Positions 12,151 through 24,185 of a stretch of DNA of 64,000 nucleotides are shown here, in pieces. The DNA is from Ophioceras dolichostomum (Eukaryota; Ascomycota; Sordariomycetes; Magnaporthales; Ophioceraceae), in contig PYST01000040.1 in NCBI GenBank assembly GCA_003049485.1, positions 116,754-180,753 on the forward strand, in the 5' to 3' direction. The position numbers and the translations under genes were made by a program. A model generated the notes under the pieces. That model was given only the letters and a program-made list of their open reading frames with translations. It was not told the DNA's origin and did not search any database. The stretch's first letter is position 1. Every line of letters starts with the position of its first letter.

Positions 12151-13888
12151 GCCAATTAATGTAGTCGATGTAGAAGCAGTGCCAGTTGTAACGGATGTCA
12201 AACAGAAACGGTGTTTGGCTTGTATTTTCATCAGACGCAGCGTGCTGGTTATCATCACTCGGAGCGGCGAGATACGCCGAGGCGGTCCCGCCAGCCACTC
12301 GACCCCTTTCAGGCTTATAGGACAGTGAGTAGTGCAGCCTTAGGAACCCGGGTCAGAAATGGACACCCAGACTACACGAGGCGCAAAATACAGACGTAAC
12401 TTGTCTGTCTGGGCTGGAAAACGAACGGCGGTTCCGAGGGCTCAGCACAACTCCCGCCATCTGGAGTGCTTCTGCGTATAGACACGCGAATGGAGAACAT
12501 CTCCATTGACGCATCATCCAGTCACCGCTCCAGTATCTGCTTGGATCTATCGGATCCGGATCGGGGGCAAGGCGTGCTGGCACGGGCCGACTTCAAAGAG
12601 CCGAAGCCCAGAAGTCGGTTTATGTTATATCACCAACCCCAGGACACCCGTCATTGATGCCGTTTCGAGGGCTGTTGCCACCGCCGCACTGCCTAGTTCA
12701 TGCTTCAAGCTTTTGTGCAGGCCATCTGCGTTTATTCCGTGTACAAGTGCTTCTTCTTCCCCTTTGTTCCCTCTTCATTCAGTGAGAAAAGACTCTCCAA
12801 CCAGACAAGCATCAGCCACCCCTTCGCTGGGGACCTCGGCTTCGTCGCCGACGGCTCCAGAATTTGTTTTTGTCTTTTCTCGATGCAGAAATCCGGCGAT
12901 TGCCGGTTCAGGTTCGCGGTAACTCTTTCCTTAGTTTTGGTCCCGCCGTTACTACCTCCAGGTGTAGGTGTTTAATGATTCTCGGGCCAAAAAAAGAAGA
13001 AAAACATGGTGGTCTGTCCTCTTGCTCTCAATTAGATGCTGATGGAAGGCCTTATCTGTTTCAACCACTAAATCGAGCCTCACCAGCAACAAGTCGAATG
13101 CAGAAAAAATTTGGGCTCGCCCCCAAAGGCCCATTCCGTTCCGTCTGCTACCGCCACACTCAACTACGCTGCTGGGTAAAGCGCAGCACGCAACAATACC
13201 CTACGACTGCAGATCTGCCACCACCTTGCTGCCACTGCCGCATATTTTCATCCGTCCGAAACAAGGACTATGCGGTGCACAGCGACAAACTCGGGTCCTG
13301 GCCTGACGCCACACTTTCGAGGCTAAACGGACCCTGCTCAGTCCTACCAACAAGAAGAGACCGACTGACAGCATCCACACAACCTTAGAAGTCACACACA
13401 CCGCAGGTAGCTCCACGGAACCCGTTGTTCAGTCGCATGCCTCCACGCATGAACTTACGGGACGTGTCTGTTGTCTATTAGCAGGCCCTTATAGCCAACG
13501 ATGGCCAACCGTCATCAGGGACACTTATTCCGGGGCGAAAATAGACCAGACAGCACCGTACAGCCTCCTCATCTACCTGGGATACTGACATGCCTAACTT
13601 AGGGATCCGGGCTTGAAAGACAAAGGTCGGTAGGGCGGGAGAATGCGTGGATGATTTAAGAGCTCGAGCGTCACTCCGCGGTGATGGGGATTGTTGTTGA
13701 AGGACACCGCAACAGCAAGCTTCATCGTCTCGTCGCCTGGGATACTGTTCTTCTCCCACCCTTTGTTAAGGTTAAAGACTTATCACCACTCCTCCCGGCC
13801 AACGAACGCCCTTCTCTCTATCACACTTCTGCCAAAAGAAGGAACAAGAATCTGCCGGTTAAAGCTGGCCCGCTTCATCACCTCGAAC
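12151..13888. other. Intergenic, no supported gene
   Basis: About 1.7 kb. Open frames on both strands are short, rich in Ser/Arg/Pro and overlap each other without a recognisable domain. I see no RNA gene or repeat here. Confidence 0.5.
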
Positions 13889-14410
13889 ATGGTCGCCGCC
13901 CTCTGCCTCCTGCTCCACCTCTCCGGCACGGCGGTAGTCGTCGCCAACCCCCTTCCCGTCCCTCCATCCTCCCCGGTGTCGTTGCCGGTGTCATCGCCTC
14001 TACTCTCCAAGCGCGCGGTGGAGCCGGGTCTTCCCACCTGCAACTTCAAGACCTTCGACCAAGGCAACGGGAACCACGTGGAGTCCATCCGTGACGAGCT
14101 GCTGGGGTTGCCCACGCCGGTGGTGCTCACGACCCCGCAGATGTTCACGAGGGTCGACGACCTCAACGGCCGCATCACTATTGTCGAGTTCCTCACCACC
14201 AACCCGGACGAACCCGACGAGGGCAGGATGCCGTTCTCCCCCGCGGACGCCGCCGTCGACCTCGATAACGCCATGAACACTTGTGGCCAGGAGATCTGCA
14301 ACGGCCCGGTCGGGGGCGGCGTCAGGTGCATCAACTCCGAGACCGTGGGGGGAGTGGGCGCCAGCGAGTTCATCATGCTTAGGATACGGGGCTTGCCGTT
14401 TGGTGTTTAG
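13889..14410 (+). CDS. Small secreted protein with Kex2-type site
   Basis: Single exon, 173 residues. The frame is open upstream of 13889, but the ATG there is chosen because it opens a typical signal peptide (MVAALCLLLHLSGTAVVVA). A Pro/Ser-rich stretch follows and then a dibasic Lys-Arg at residues 41-42, a likely Kex2 cleavage site. The mature part would begin AVEPGLPTC and carries four cysteines, including a CGQEIC motif near residue 130, so two disulfides are possible. I do not recognise the family. Size, signal, pro-segment and cysteines fit an extracellular effector-like or structural protein, which is inference. No TATA box is evident. Confidence 0.6.
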   Translation: MVAALCLLLHLSGTAVVVANPLPVPPSSPVSLPVSSPLLSKRAVEPGLPTCNFKTFDQGNGNHVESIRDELLGLPTPVVLTTPQMFTRVDDLNGRITIVEFLTTNPDEPDEGRMPFSPADAAVDLDNAMNTCGQEICNGPVGGGVRCINSETVGGVGASEFIMLRIRGLPFGV

Positions 14411-15696
14411 GTCAACGGACCGCTACGGCCATTGTGGAGCTGGAGCACTTTGGAGTAGGTATCCCTTGCCAGATAGAAGAGGTCGAGTAGCCGAATTTGC
14501 TGGGGACTGGAAAGGTGTCATCGATGTGAGAATGTCGCACCGCCTGGGAATGATTAGTCGAGGCACTGGGACTTTGTCAGGCGCGTTTGGTGGTGGGGAG
14601 GTCATGGGACGACTTTCAGTAAGGTACCTCCTTAAGTTGCTGTTGTTATTGATGAATTCAGGGCCTGTCTTCCACATTTTATATTGATCTATCAGCGGCA
14701 GTGGCAATATTATTAGAGGCCAAGCGGGAACGGATATTAGAAACATGCCCAATTTCGTTTTTGAGAAGCTGTGCCTTCAGGCTGAGACTTGGACCGATTG
14801 ACGAGCACCATAATCCGCGCGTCCTCCATCGAGGACGTCACTGAAAGTCCTCTACCCAGCCGCCAGAATGCACATACCGCTCCGCCTGCGTTTAGACACC
14901 GGCGGGAATCCAATGCAACAAGCCATGCATATTTGGTGTCGGTGCAAAGCCGGAGTTGAGTGAAAATCCCTTGGAGGATCCGCAAATGCGTTGGGGCCCG
15001 CAAGCGGGCATGCCGGCGTTGTGTCCTGATGTGACGGTTAACGATGATGGCTTGCGGGTGGCCATCACTTCGGGCTCTATCAGGAGCTACGGGGATAAGA
15101 GCCTGTTGGGCGCTTCGATGAGAATTTCGGCACACTTGACATACATCTCGCGTGTTGACTGGCTGCATTGGTGTGCGCATTGTTGGTCGAGGATATCTGC
15201 ATGCATGGTGGTGTATCCGACTTGGGGGCGGTTTGTTGTTCCCTGCCGTGCAACACCCCGCTTCGTTTCTGATCAGGTATCTGACAATCTGACGGAGCAA
15301 GAATGGAATGATCCATCCATCGCAAAGTTCTGTTCGCAATACACAAGCCTGAACCGCCCGTTCCTACATTTTCTCCCAGACCCAAGCCTCTCTTCTTCTT
15401 TTCGAGGCGTTTGTGCTCGAGTTCTGGAGGCTCCCGTCAGATATCTTACGGGGGTAACCTTCAGCCGCAGAAGCGCCCACACCCCGGATCATTTCCCTTG
15501 GTGGGTCCCATCACAGCTGGGGACCATTTCTCGTGCAGTGAGGTGGGATGCGCAAGAACTCCGCGCAGATGCAGACCTGGCTTTTTTCCCCTGTTCTTTT
15601 GAGCCTTTTCGGGTCCTTTTCTCATCTTCCTCCCCGCTCGGCGTATCTTCCGGCATTCTATTCTTCTCTCTGTCTCAGGAACATGGTGGAACGAAA
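14411..15696. promoter_or_regulatory. Upstream region and leader of the CorA-like gene
   Basis: About 1.3 kb. A frame in phase with the downstream gene stays open from 14956, but it starts at TTG and its composition is not protein-like, so I treat it as leader. A pyrimidine tract followed by TGTCTCAG at 15671-15678 looks like a 3' splice site, so a 5' UTR intron may end there. A short upstream frame, 15683-15757, overlaps the chosen start. Confidence 0.4.
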
Positions 15697-15757
15697 ATGT
15701 CTGGCGATATCGACACTGATGCTCCGAGAATCGTCACGCCTCAACCTGTCACTATAA
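15683..15757 (+). promoter_or_regulatory. Overlapping upstream ORF at the CorA-like gene start
   Basis: An ATG at 15683 (context AACATGG) opens a 24-codon frame, beginning MVERKCLAIS, that runs through the main ATG at 15697 in another frame and stops at 15757. If the mRNA starts upstream of it, ribosomes would have to skip it to make the long protein, which would hold translation down. This is inference from sequence. Confidence 0.4.
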
Positions 15758-18700
15758 CAGATGTCCCTGATGGCGCAGACACTAATGAGGCTGAGGTTCC
15801 CATCCTGCCCAGCCGGGAGGCGGGGAGCGAGATGCCGCCGAAAAGGGACCCTCCCGAACCAGTGGACAACTCTCGCGCGCTGATACTCAGACCACCGGAT
15901 ATCCTATTCCCATCGACAGACCGGGCTCCGACTCCACAATCCTCTCCCGAACCGTCGCTTAGTTCATCGTCTCCAAGCCTTCGCTCACCACCTCGTCCTC
16001 CCATCCATCCTCACTTCCGTACCCAGTATCGGCGTCCTCAGGCCAAAACTCCCAGCGAAGACTCATGTGACGAAGACGAGCTGCACGATGAGTCTGAGTC
16101 AACAGACACCACTAATTTTGCCGGACGCTCATCGGATTTTGCGTTGGACGACAATGAGAGCGACGAGTATTTCCATCCATCCCATCACCCAGTCCGTGAC
16201 CAGACTCGAATCCACCACGCGGGGGTCCTGCCTCCTGGCAGGTATTCAGAGTACTCTTCGAATGAGCCTGCGTTTGCCAGCTCCGCTGCGCCCGATTTCT
16301 GGGATAACCCACTTCTCCCCATCGAACGGAATCGATTCTTCAGGAGGGACGATGATGGCAGACCGGTTTGGATTAAGCCAAATGCCTCGGCAGTTCCGGG
16401 GATGTTTGTGCAGTCTGACCCGGAGACCTCTCACCCACCAAAGCCACGATTGGGCAACCAGAGGGTGAGATTCGCCTTTCAGCACGGATCCCGGCCGGAC
16501 TCAACACCTAAAACCAGCGCATGGTTTGGATCCTATCCTCGACGCCATTCCTCACTGGACACCGACTCCGAAGACAGTCACACAGACTCCTACGAGGAGA
16601 TCGATCCCGACGACTCTGCTTCAGCCACCGAATATGGCGGGACGCCAGACCCGACAAGCAGTCCAAGCCGAGAGCCCACTTCCAGCTCCCAACAGTTCCG
16701 GCCGTTTGGAACTCGGCCACACCCGGAAGCTCCGCCGTTCATGGGGATACCATCGTACTCAGTACCTGCGCCTTACCCGGATGGTCAGCCATTCTTCGGG
16801 GAGCCTCGGCCTCCTCCTTTTCCCGATGCTACTCTGCCCTACCCGGATGGTCAGCCATTCTTCGGGGAGCCTCGGCCTCCTCCTTTTCCCTATGCCACTT
16901 TGCCCTATGCCCCTAACCCGTTCGCCCCTATCCCCCATGCCCCTTCACCCTTCGCCCCTTCTCCCTATCCTCTCTCCGGGCAGCCGCAGCCGCAGCTTGG
17001 TCCCAACACTCCGTTTGGTCGTAGCTTTCCATTTCATCCTACCTCTGCTGGTGGCCCTGCTCATGGTCCAGACGCTCCTTATGGCGCTCATCCCGCACCT
17101 AACGTCTCTGCCATGAATGCCGCTCCGTCAACACAGAAGCCGGAGGAGAGTCGATTATGGCATGGAGACGCAAACGCTTCTCGCTATTCAAGCAAGCCTC
17201 CAGACTCGGGGACGTATTCACGCCGAAAGACCGAAACAGTAACAGCCGTGGACCCCGCGTTCGAAGGGACTCCGTTTAGACTTGCTCCAGAAACGACAGC
17301 GGAGAGCCAAGTCTACGAGCCATCTCCGCAACTGCCTCGACCCGGCAATGGGGATGTTGTCACCTCGATTGGGCCGGATGACTCCGCTAGGATGCTTGGA
17401 GCTGGTGGAGAACACATAGGCCGAACAGCTGAATCTTGGCAAGTCGCTTCAAGAAAGTTCGATAGCTGCACCACTGAGTTTCTCCTTGTCCAAGCATCCG
17501 AGCACTACGCCAACGAAAAGGGGGAGGTCCGCATCACACTCAGCTGCGAGGACCGGCCTCCACCACCATCTAAGACCAAGAAGTCTGATCAAGAGTTGTT
17601 TCAAATGGTCTGGTTGTGAGTGATGCCCGATGAGAAAGACTCTTTCAGACAATTAACCAGTGCAGTAGCTAATCTATAGCTAGGCATTTGCAATCGAATT
17701 CGTGGGGCCCTGAAGTCGTCGAGGTTTGTCCCAAATAGATTGAGTTCCAGCTCAAGACTCATACCTCCGCGACCCTCGGTACTCGAGGTAGTCTGGTGCG
17801 CTAACCTATAAGTGTCTTTTACAGGATCTCATCCACAGTTGTCCTTTCGTGAAGGACGAGACCAAGAGCATTGCACGGAAGCTTCTCACGAAAGTGCTCA
17901 ACCAAGCAGAGCGCCAGGCCGATCATGGCCCTTACGTTGAACCAGCCACCGTGCGTCGGAGCAATCGGCCGCCGGGGGGCAACCTCAACGACGATGTCGA
18001 AAGCGTGACTATAGTTGTGGCGCCGTACTTGTGCATCCGAAACAAACGGAGGGCACAGAAACGCTCGCGTTCATACTGCCCAAAGACGCTTTTGCAGTCG
18101 CTCTACGACTATGATGTTGCTGAAGGATGGGACTCAAAGCAGGTGCTCCAAAAGCGCTCCTCAAGCAGTCAGGATGGCATGGTCTTCGTTTCTCAGTTGT
18201 GGTGCATTCTACTTGGCCCGGGTAAGCCCAGAAACGCCCCTCATCTTCAACATCCATAGTCTAGGAATCCCTGCTGTACGCCTCCTGCGCTGAACCCTTT
18301 ACGCTGACCACTGTTCTCTATAGCCGTGATCATCACTTGCAGCGAATGCCCAATGTCAGATCTCCAAGGCCAGACTATCCTTAGAGAGAGTCTTGTTCTC
18401 GGTCGACACAACGGACCACGCATGCTTAGGATCACAGAGTCTTTAGCACGAGCCTCACGACGATATAACATCATTGTGAACGCAAACTTCACCTTCTTCG
18501 TTAGTCTCCCCCCTCCGCCCCCCCTCCCCCCAATGGATCCACAAGGACGGACTTTCTGGTAGTGCAGAGCAGCTAGTAGATCTTGTACGTGTAACTGACT
18601 AACAACGCCACAAATAAACTAGGAGTTAATGGGCCATGTGTGCAGCGTTGTAGGCACCGCTGGAGACAGGGACGAAGACGTCGAGCTCCTGGATACCGAT

Positions 18701-21700
18701 GGCATACCCCTTAACGCGCGCGAATGGTGCTGTCTCATGGCCCCAGGAGGCGCCCATCAGCTGAGCTTCTTCTTGCGCCGCAAGATGAGCGACAAATTCG
18801 AGGGCTTAGTCAGCAAGGCCATGGTGCTCTACTCGCCGCGTCGACATCGGCCATACCTGGGGCACATGCCGAATATTGATCCCGCCAGCGACAGCAGCCC
18901 TTTAGAAGAGGAGATACGGAAGATGAGGGCCTCCGGGAAAGTCGTTAACGATGTCGAGGCTCTCGCTCGGTCCTGCATGATCGTCCGTCTTCCAGTCGAA
19001 CCCAGTGTCCCTCTTATGACCAAGGTAAGAGATATTTCCCAGCCCATGATTAACTACTTGTACAGAAGCTTGACTCACACACGGCAACCTAGTCCCTGGA
19101 AGAGCTGAGCCGCAGTAGCAGTGCCTCTGGATCACGCCCGTCGACTACTATATTCAGAGATGGTATCCATGAGCAGCGTGACAACACAAGGAGTGGTGGG
19201 GATCTTGAGCTTGACGAGAAGCCTGAATCGTCTGCGGACCCCCAGATTCCTCCTGATTCCACGAATTCGTGGTTCGCCGACCCCTCTCGACAAGCCACGG
19301 CGTTGACGCTTTTCAAGCCGTCATCACTGATGTCTGAAAATGGATTTAATAGAGACAAGGGGAAACGGCCGGTATATTCGAGCTGGGACCTATCCGAAAG
19401 CCCAACCGGAAGGGATAGTCGTGATCTGGCCCGGTTGGTTGACGAATCGGAACCCTGCATGTTTTCTGCTGGCCGCGGTTCCGAACCGCCTCCTTTCGGC
19501 GACCTCGGTGCACCACACCATTACCATTTCCGCCCAGGTTTAGAGAGCAAAAGACATCAGCTCCACGGACCCTATTCAGGCTCGGGCGATGCCGAGAGCA
19601 GCCTCAGGGCGATATACCATAGGCCGTACGCCCATGCTGGTCCTAGCAGCTACAGAGGGCACGAGGTCGAAGCTATACTCAGCCCCTCCTACTATAAGAC
19701 GATGCCGGAAGCATTCGACGAGCCCTTGGATAGCGGATCAGAAGGAGAACAGGGAGTGGATGCGCCCACCGCTCCTCGTCCTGACTCACGGAGCGCCCAG
19801 AACGATGATGACATTGGCACCAGTTTTTCCCAGCCATCACGGGCATCACTGGAAGCCCAACCTAACCTGCAGTTTCACCCGGAGCGGCTTCAATACAGAA
19901 TGCGCCCCGTGTCACTGTCTAGCGAGCCTCTCAGCCAGTCGCCCTCGCAAGATAGTGTCCCTTTTCTGAGCTGGAGGGTTGGGCTTACTCCCGGGGATCA
20001 GCCTGACGATGGAACAGGCATGGGAGTGGTTATGAAGATCCTGAATCTGGCCGATGAGAGACTGCAAAAACGCACAGCCGAGGATGGCAGGATTGCCCAT
20101 CTTTATCAGAAAAGCAGGATGAGCACATTTCACGAACTAGAGCGTCTATGGGAGAACTTTGAGAAGCTGCAGACGGTTATCCCGACGACAGCGGGAAGTG
20201 CACCATCACGAACGACCTCCGATGCTGCGCCCGGTACGGAGGGTCCGGAGCCGCAGGCGTCTACCTCATCGCAGCCGCGGCGGAGTGTGCGCAAGATTAT
20301 GGAGGAGCCTCAGATGGTTGCAAAAGAGAGCAAGTCAGAGTTCCGCCGCCTTCTGGAATCCTCGAAGGCTTTATTGCGTGTCTTCGTCCCCTCGAGCCAC
20401 GAACTCATCCATGACGTCCTCCAACGATACTGGGGCGCCCTCGACACAATGATTCGCGTAAGGCACACCCAACAACAGGGCTCGTTTGACTGCGATCTGA
20501 GTCCGGGGCGGGACGACTAGCCACAAATGTAGTGTGATTGCGGATTACTGACACCTTACGGCATCATGCCCCACTATAGCACATATATCACGCCACCTAC
20601 GTCGATCCTGATGGGCAAGATGAGCGATGGGTTGTCAGAGACTTCACAGGTGAGCTGCAACCAGCGCGGACGCGGGCATCGAACGAATCCAAGATGGGGA
20701 CTATGGGGACTAGGAAGACCTTCTGTGACTGCGATGATTGCAGTCGGGGCCGAGAATACGAGACTATCGAGGCAGCTCTGAACCACCTGCATAGCACCCA
20801 CCACGACTGTGGGAACTCGGCAACGTCCAAACCTCTCCGAGCTGCTGAGGACCCCTGCACTTTCTGGATCAAAGCAAGCCGCGCCCGGCCTCGCCGAGGA
20901 AAACTGCTCAAGGGAATTCAGGAGCATACCGAGGAGCTCAACCAGGCCCTAGTTAAGATCCAAACCCGGGCCGTGTACCTCCAGCTATCGGCAATGACCC
21001 CCTCGGCCTCCGAAACCTCACGGCCGCAGTCAAGGCGCAACGACGGCAGCAGACCCAGCACTAGCGGCGGCGCTAGGACGAGAAAAAGACAGAGCTCGGA
21101 CAACTCAGACAAGGGATCACGGCATCTCTCGCCGTCTCCGCATCGGACACCACCGGCGGCGTCCCTCCCGGAGCTGACTAGCGGCATCGTCGAGGCCCTC
21201 GACTGGGTCGTGACGCTGCAGGTTCTCTCCGCAAGGGCTGTCACCCTCGAGACGCGCCGCGGGATCGCCACCGGCCGACTTGCGCGCGCCCCCGGCTACG
21301 CCCACAAGTGCAGGAGATACGACGACGATGCCTCCATCGAGATAGCATACCTGCGGCGCCAGGCAGATAAGGCTGCTCGGCGGGCGGACGGGCTCCTCCT
21401 AGAAACGGTGTGGAACAAGATGGCTTCCGGCCGCGGGGGCAGGCTCGGCGTCCGTGGCGGCGACAGCGGGATGAATAGGACGACCGTCATCTCCATGGAG
21501 GTCATCGGGACCGAATACCTCGTGGCCGCCATGATCAGCGAGACCCAGAGCTGGCACCTGCTGCCGGGGTACCACCGGGCCACCCAGTCGTCGACGCCGC
21601 GTCGTGGTCGTCTTGGATTCTCCCGCCACGAAGAAGACGACAAGACGCCAGCGCCGCCGGGAAGGGCAGACACGATCGACTTCAGTAGTAGTGTTCTAGG

Positions 21701-22868
21701 GGCCGGTGGCGGCGAGCGGATAGATCTGTGCAAGGTGTACAGCGACTACGCCAGCGAGCTGCGGTTCAAGGCCAACCGGCGGCCGACGCGACGCCTCTTC
21801 GCCGACCTCAGCGCGGCCCGCGAGGAGCTCGAGGCGCTGCGCGCCGTGGCGACGGCGCAGATCCGCGTGCTGGGCGACTACACCTCGGCGCTGGACCCGA
21901 AGCTGTTCCGCGTGACCACGCCCGAGCGCCAGTCGCTCTTCCACCTCGAGAGCGCGTACCTGGGCCGGCAGGCCGCGGCCCTGCGCGCCCAGCACGCGAG
22001 GCTGGATCAGCTCGACCGGTCGCTCGCGTACCTCCAGGGGCAGCTGCAGCGCAGCATCCTGGTCCTCGAGGAGGGCCACGGGAAGGCCATCCGGGTGTTC
22101 ACCATCGTCTCGCTGCTGTTCCTGCCCATGTCGTTCGTCACCAGCTTCTTCGGCATGAACACGTCCGACATCCGCGACACCGACGCCGGGCAGGCCGTCT
22201 TCTGGACCGCCGCCCTGCCCGTCACGTGTGTCGTCGTGCTCGCCGCGTTCCTGTACGGGTACAAGTGGGACGTCATCGCGGAGTTCGTGCGCGAGCGGAG
22301 GGCGAGCGCTCGTAGTCGTCACGCTCATCACGGGCACGGCCACGGCGCCGGCCAAGGCGGCAATGCTGCGGTGATGGAGGGGGGCGGCCCTGCGGCACCC
22401 ACGGCAGCGCCGCCGCCGTCGCTGCAGCGGCGCCCGCGCGATCCGCACCATCAGTTCCAGCCGCCGAGCAGGGTGCCCACCATCACGCTGACGCCGTCGC
22501 CCGCCGTGGCGGCCGCCACTACGGCGCTGAAGTTCGGCACGGCCGGCGGGGCGCTCGGCGTCCCGTCTCCTCCTACCCCTCACCTCGGCCGCCCGCCGAT
22601 GCGCGTCGACAGCAAGCTGAGCGCCTTCAGCGACATGGTCGTGGACGATAGTACTAGGGCTGGTAGTGGCGATGGCGGTGGAGACAATAGCAGCGGGGAC
22701 GGGAAAGGGAAGGGGGCTTACTCTAAGGGCAAGATGAGGGTGGCGTTCGCCGCCGTGGTGGACGAGGGGGCGGAGTGGTTCGCGGGCTGGAGGGACTCGG
22801 CGAGGCTGCGGTGGCGGAGGGGGGATGCCGGGCGGGATACGCGGCATAGCACGTTCGCGTCCGTGTAG
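15697..22868 (+). CDS. Large ubiquitin-like / CorA-like membrane protein
   Basis: Seven exons: 15697-17615, 17684-17723, 17825-18221, 18324-18499, 18623-19024, 19093-20457 and 20580-22868. All introns are GT..AG and in phase, giving about 2195 residues. Exon 1 (1-640) is Pro/Ser-rich and acidic, with a 22-residue unit repeated near 360-405. Exons 2-5 hold conserved blocks (WGPEVVEDLIHSCPFVK, FVSQLWCILLG) and end in a ubiquitin-like segment around 845-930. Exon 7 opens with YVDPDGQDERWVVRDFTGEL and a Cys/His cluster (CDCDDC, then HLHSTHH) near 1480-1505, a plausible zinc site. The end is CorA-like: a long coiled coil, then two membrane helices around a GMN signature near 1958. CorA proteins are Mg2+ channels, but transport by this long fungal subgroup is not established. 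The 18500-18622 junction is the least certain. Confidence 0.8.
16773..16905 (+). repeat. 66-bp in-frame tandem duplication
   Basis: A unit of 66 bases starting at about 16775 is repeated at 16841 with very few changes. It encodes the 22-residue Pro-rich unit PYPDGQPFFGEPRPPPFP.A.L twice, followed by looser NPFAPIPHAPSPFAP motifs. The length is a multiple of three, so the frame is kept. It is a recent duplication in a disordered region. Confidence 0.85.
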
Positions 22869-23489
22869 TAGTAATGTCTAATACTACTAGTATGTCATCT
22901 TCACAGTTTGCAGTGTCGTAGGTTGTGTGTTTCGGCGCCGGAGGAGCTTCTAGATCTGTGCCGACGATATCAGGCCAATGATGGAATGTTTAGTGCATAC
23001 CATATAGGTGTGCTCCCTACTCAGTACCTGCAGGTGTAAATTTTACGCGCCTCGGGTACCTGCCATATCTGCCGCCTTGTTTTCCCATACGCGGGAGGCA
23101 AATAGAATTTGAACTTAGTGGCACACAGTCTATCAGGAGTGGTTGTGAAAACTAATCCGCGGTTTAATAAAGATATTGTTGGTTGGGCTTCAAGGGGAAA
23201 AAGCAAACACGCGCGTGGTAAACCAATCTGTTGATTCTGATGATGTACAGGGAAGAGTAAAGCTAGTCTACACGTGAGTCGGAGGAATCGCTTTTGTAAG
23301 CGATTCCAAGGGGCCCACGTGACCTAAGGTCTGTCGAGGGGGCTGCCTTGGTGACTGAGGCAACTCCTCCACGTGGGTGCACGGAAGTGCACCCAACCGT
23401 GGTTCAACAGATATACAAAAAAAGTGAAAAGAACGTAAGCAATGTTCTAAAATAAACCTAGGCAATGTCTAAAAGAACATGAGCGATGC
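22869..23489. other. Intergenic with adjacent hairpins and CACGTG boxes
   Basis: Downstream of the CorA-like gene. Two strong inverted repeats lie close together: 23284-23307 (10-bp stem GGAATCGCTT, loop TTGT) and 23375-23394 (8-bp stem GGGTGCAC, loop GGAA). Three ACGTG-type boxes sit at about 23272, 23316 and 23370. Bases 23405-23490 hold loosely repeated GCAATGTTCTAAA-like motifs. No coding frame is evident. Confidence 0.5.
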
Positions 23490-24185
23490 CCTTCTGTCAA
23501 GGGGCACACTGACGTTAGTAATTTGTACAGGAGCCCTCTTCCCTTCATTGGCATGACGGACAATACATTCGACGTGATTTTCCAATCGTTCGTAACTGGA
23601 AGGCAATACCGCCGGGCTGATGGCTCTGAATAATACTAGGAGTGTGCTGCTAACTCTGCGGGTGGTTCGGTATGCCATCCGTGATCCGTCGACTCGCTGG
23701 GGACTACTATATAATCTACGATTCTACCTTCAAACCGGACTCCAGTATCTTCTGCCTTCTTTCCTTGCCACCAGACACCAGCTACCTTATCGCAAGTTCT
23801 CAAAATCCCCCCGACAGCACTCTGTACGGTCTGCACTGCTTGCGCGTCCCATCTGCGTTACAAAAAAAAAAAAAAAAGTCCTTGCATACCGTCTACCCCC
23901 GATAGGCCGCCGGCACGGCACGGCTCCGGCCCGCAGCACAGCGGGCAAGTGTGGTAGTCTACCCACAAATAGCACATGATGGAGACAGCTAATAGACGTA
24001 AGATGTTCTATAGTAGGATACTAGTAGTCAGTTGCCGGAAGAGTAGGCAAGAGAGTTCGTGTAGCTTCGAGTGGTTGGTGGTCGATCCTCGAGATCGGTG
24101 AAGGCAAGTTAGCGCCAAAGAAGGGCGATCCGAGCGGGCGCAAAGGCTGCCACGGCCGCAAGGGTGGCAAGGTCGCCTGAGCCAC
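23490..24185. repeat. Second, rearranged copy of the 634-1580 repeat
   Basis: Bases 23490-23822 match 1195-1580 in reverse complement. Bases 23826-23960 match one arm of the foldback (TACGGTCTGCACTGCTT, CTACCCCCGATAGG), 23960-24115 match 1025-1185 directly, and 24144-24181 match 790-832 in reverse complement. A run of about 16 A sits at 23861-23876 where the first copy has only 7. There is no transposase frame. It is a mosaic remnant of the same element. Confidence 0.7.

Noticed and set aside
14956..15696. N-terminal extension of the CorA-like protein by about 247 residues
   Set aside because: The frame begins at TTG, has Cys/Trp-rich unlikely composition, and passes through a pyrimidine tract with an acceptor-like CAG just before the ATG at 15697.
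21696..22847. 383-codon minus-strand frame opposite the CorA module
   Set aside because: Antisense shadow of GC-rich coding sequence, with Arg/Gly/Ala bias.
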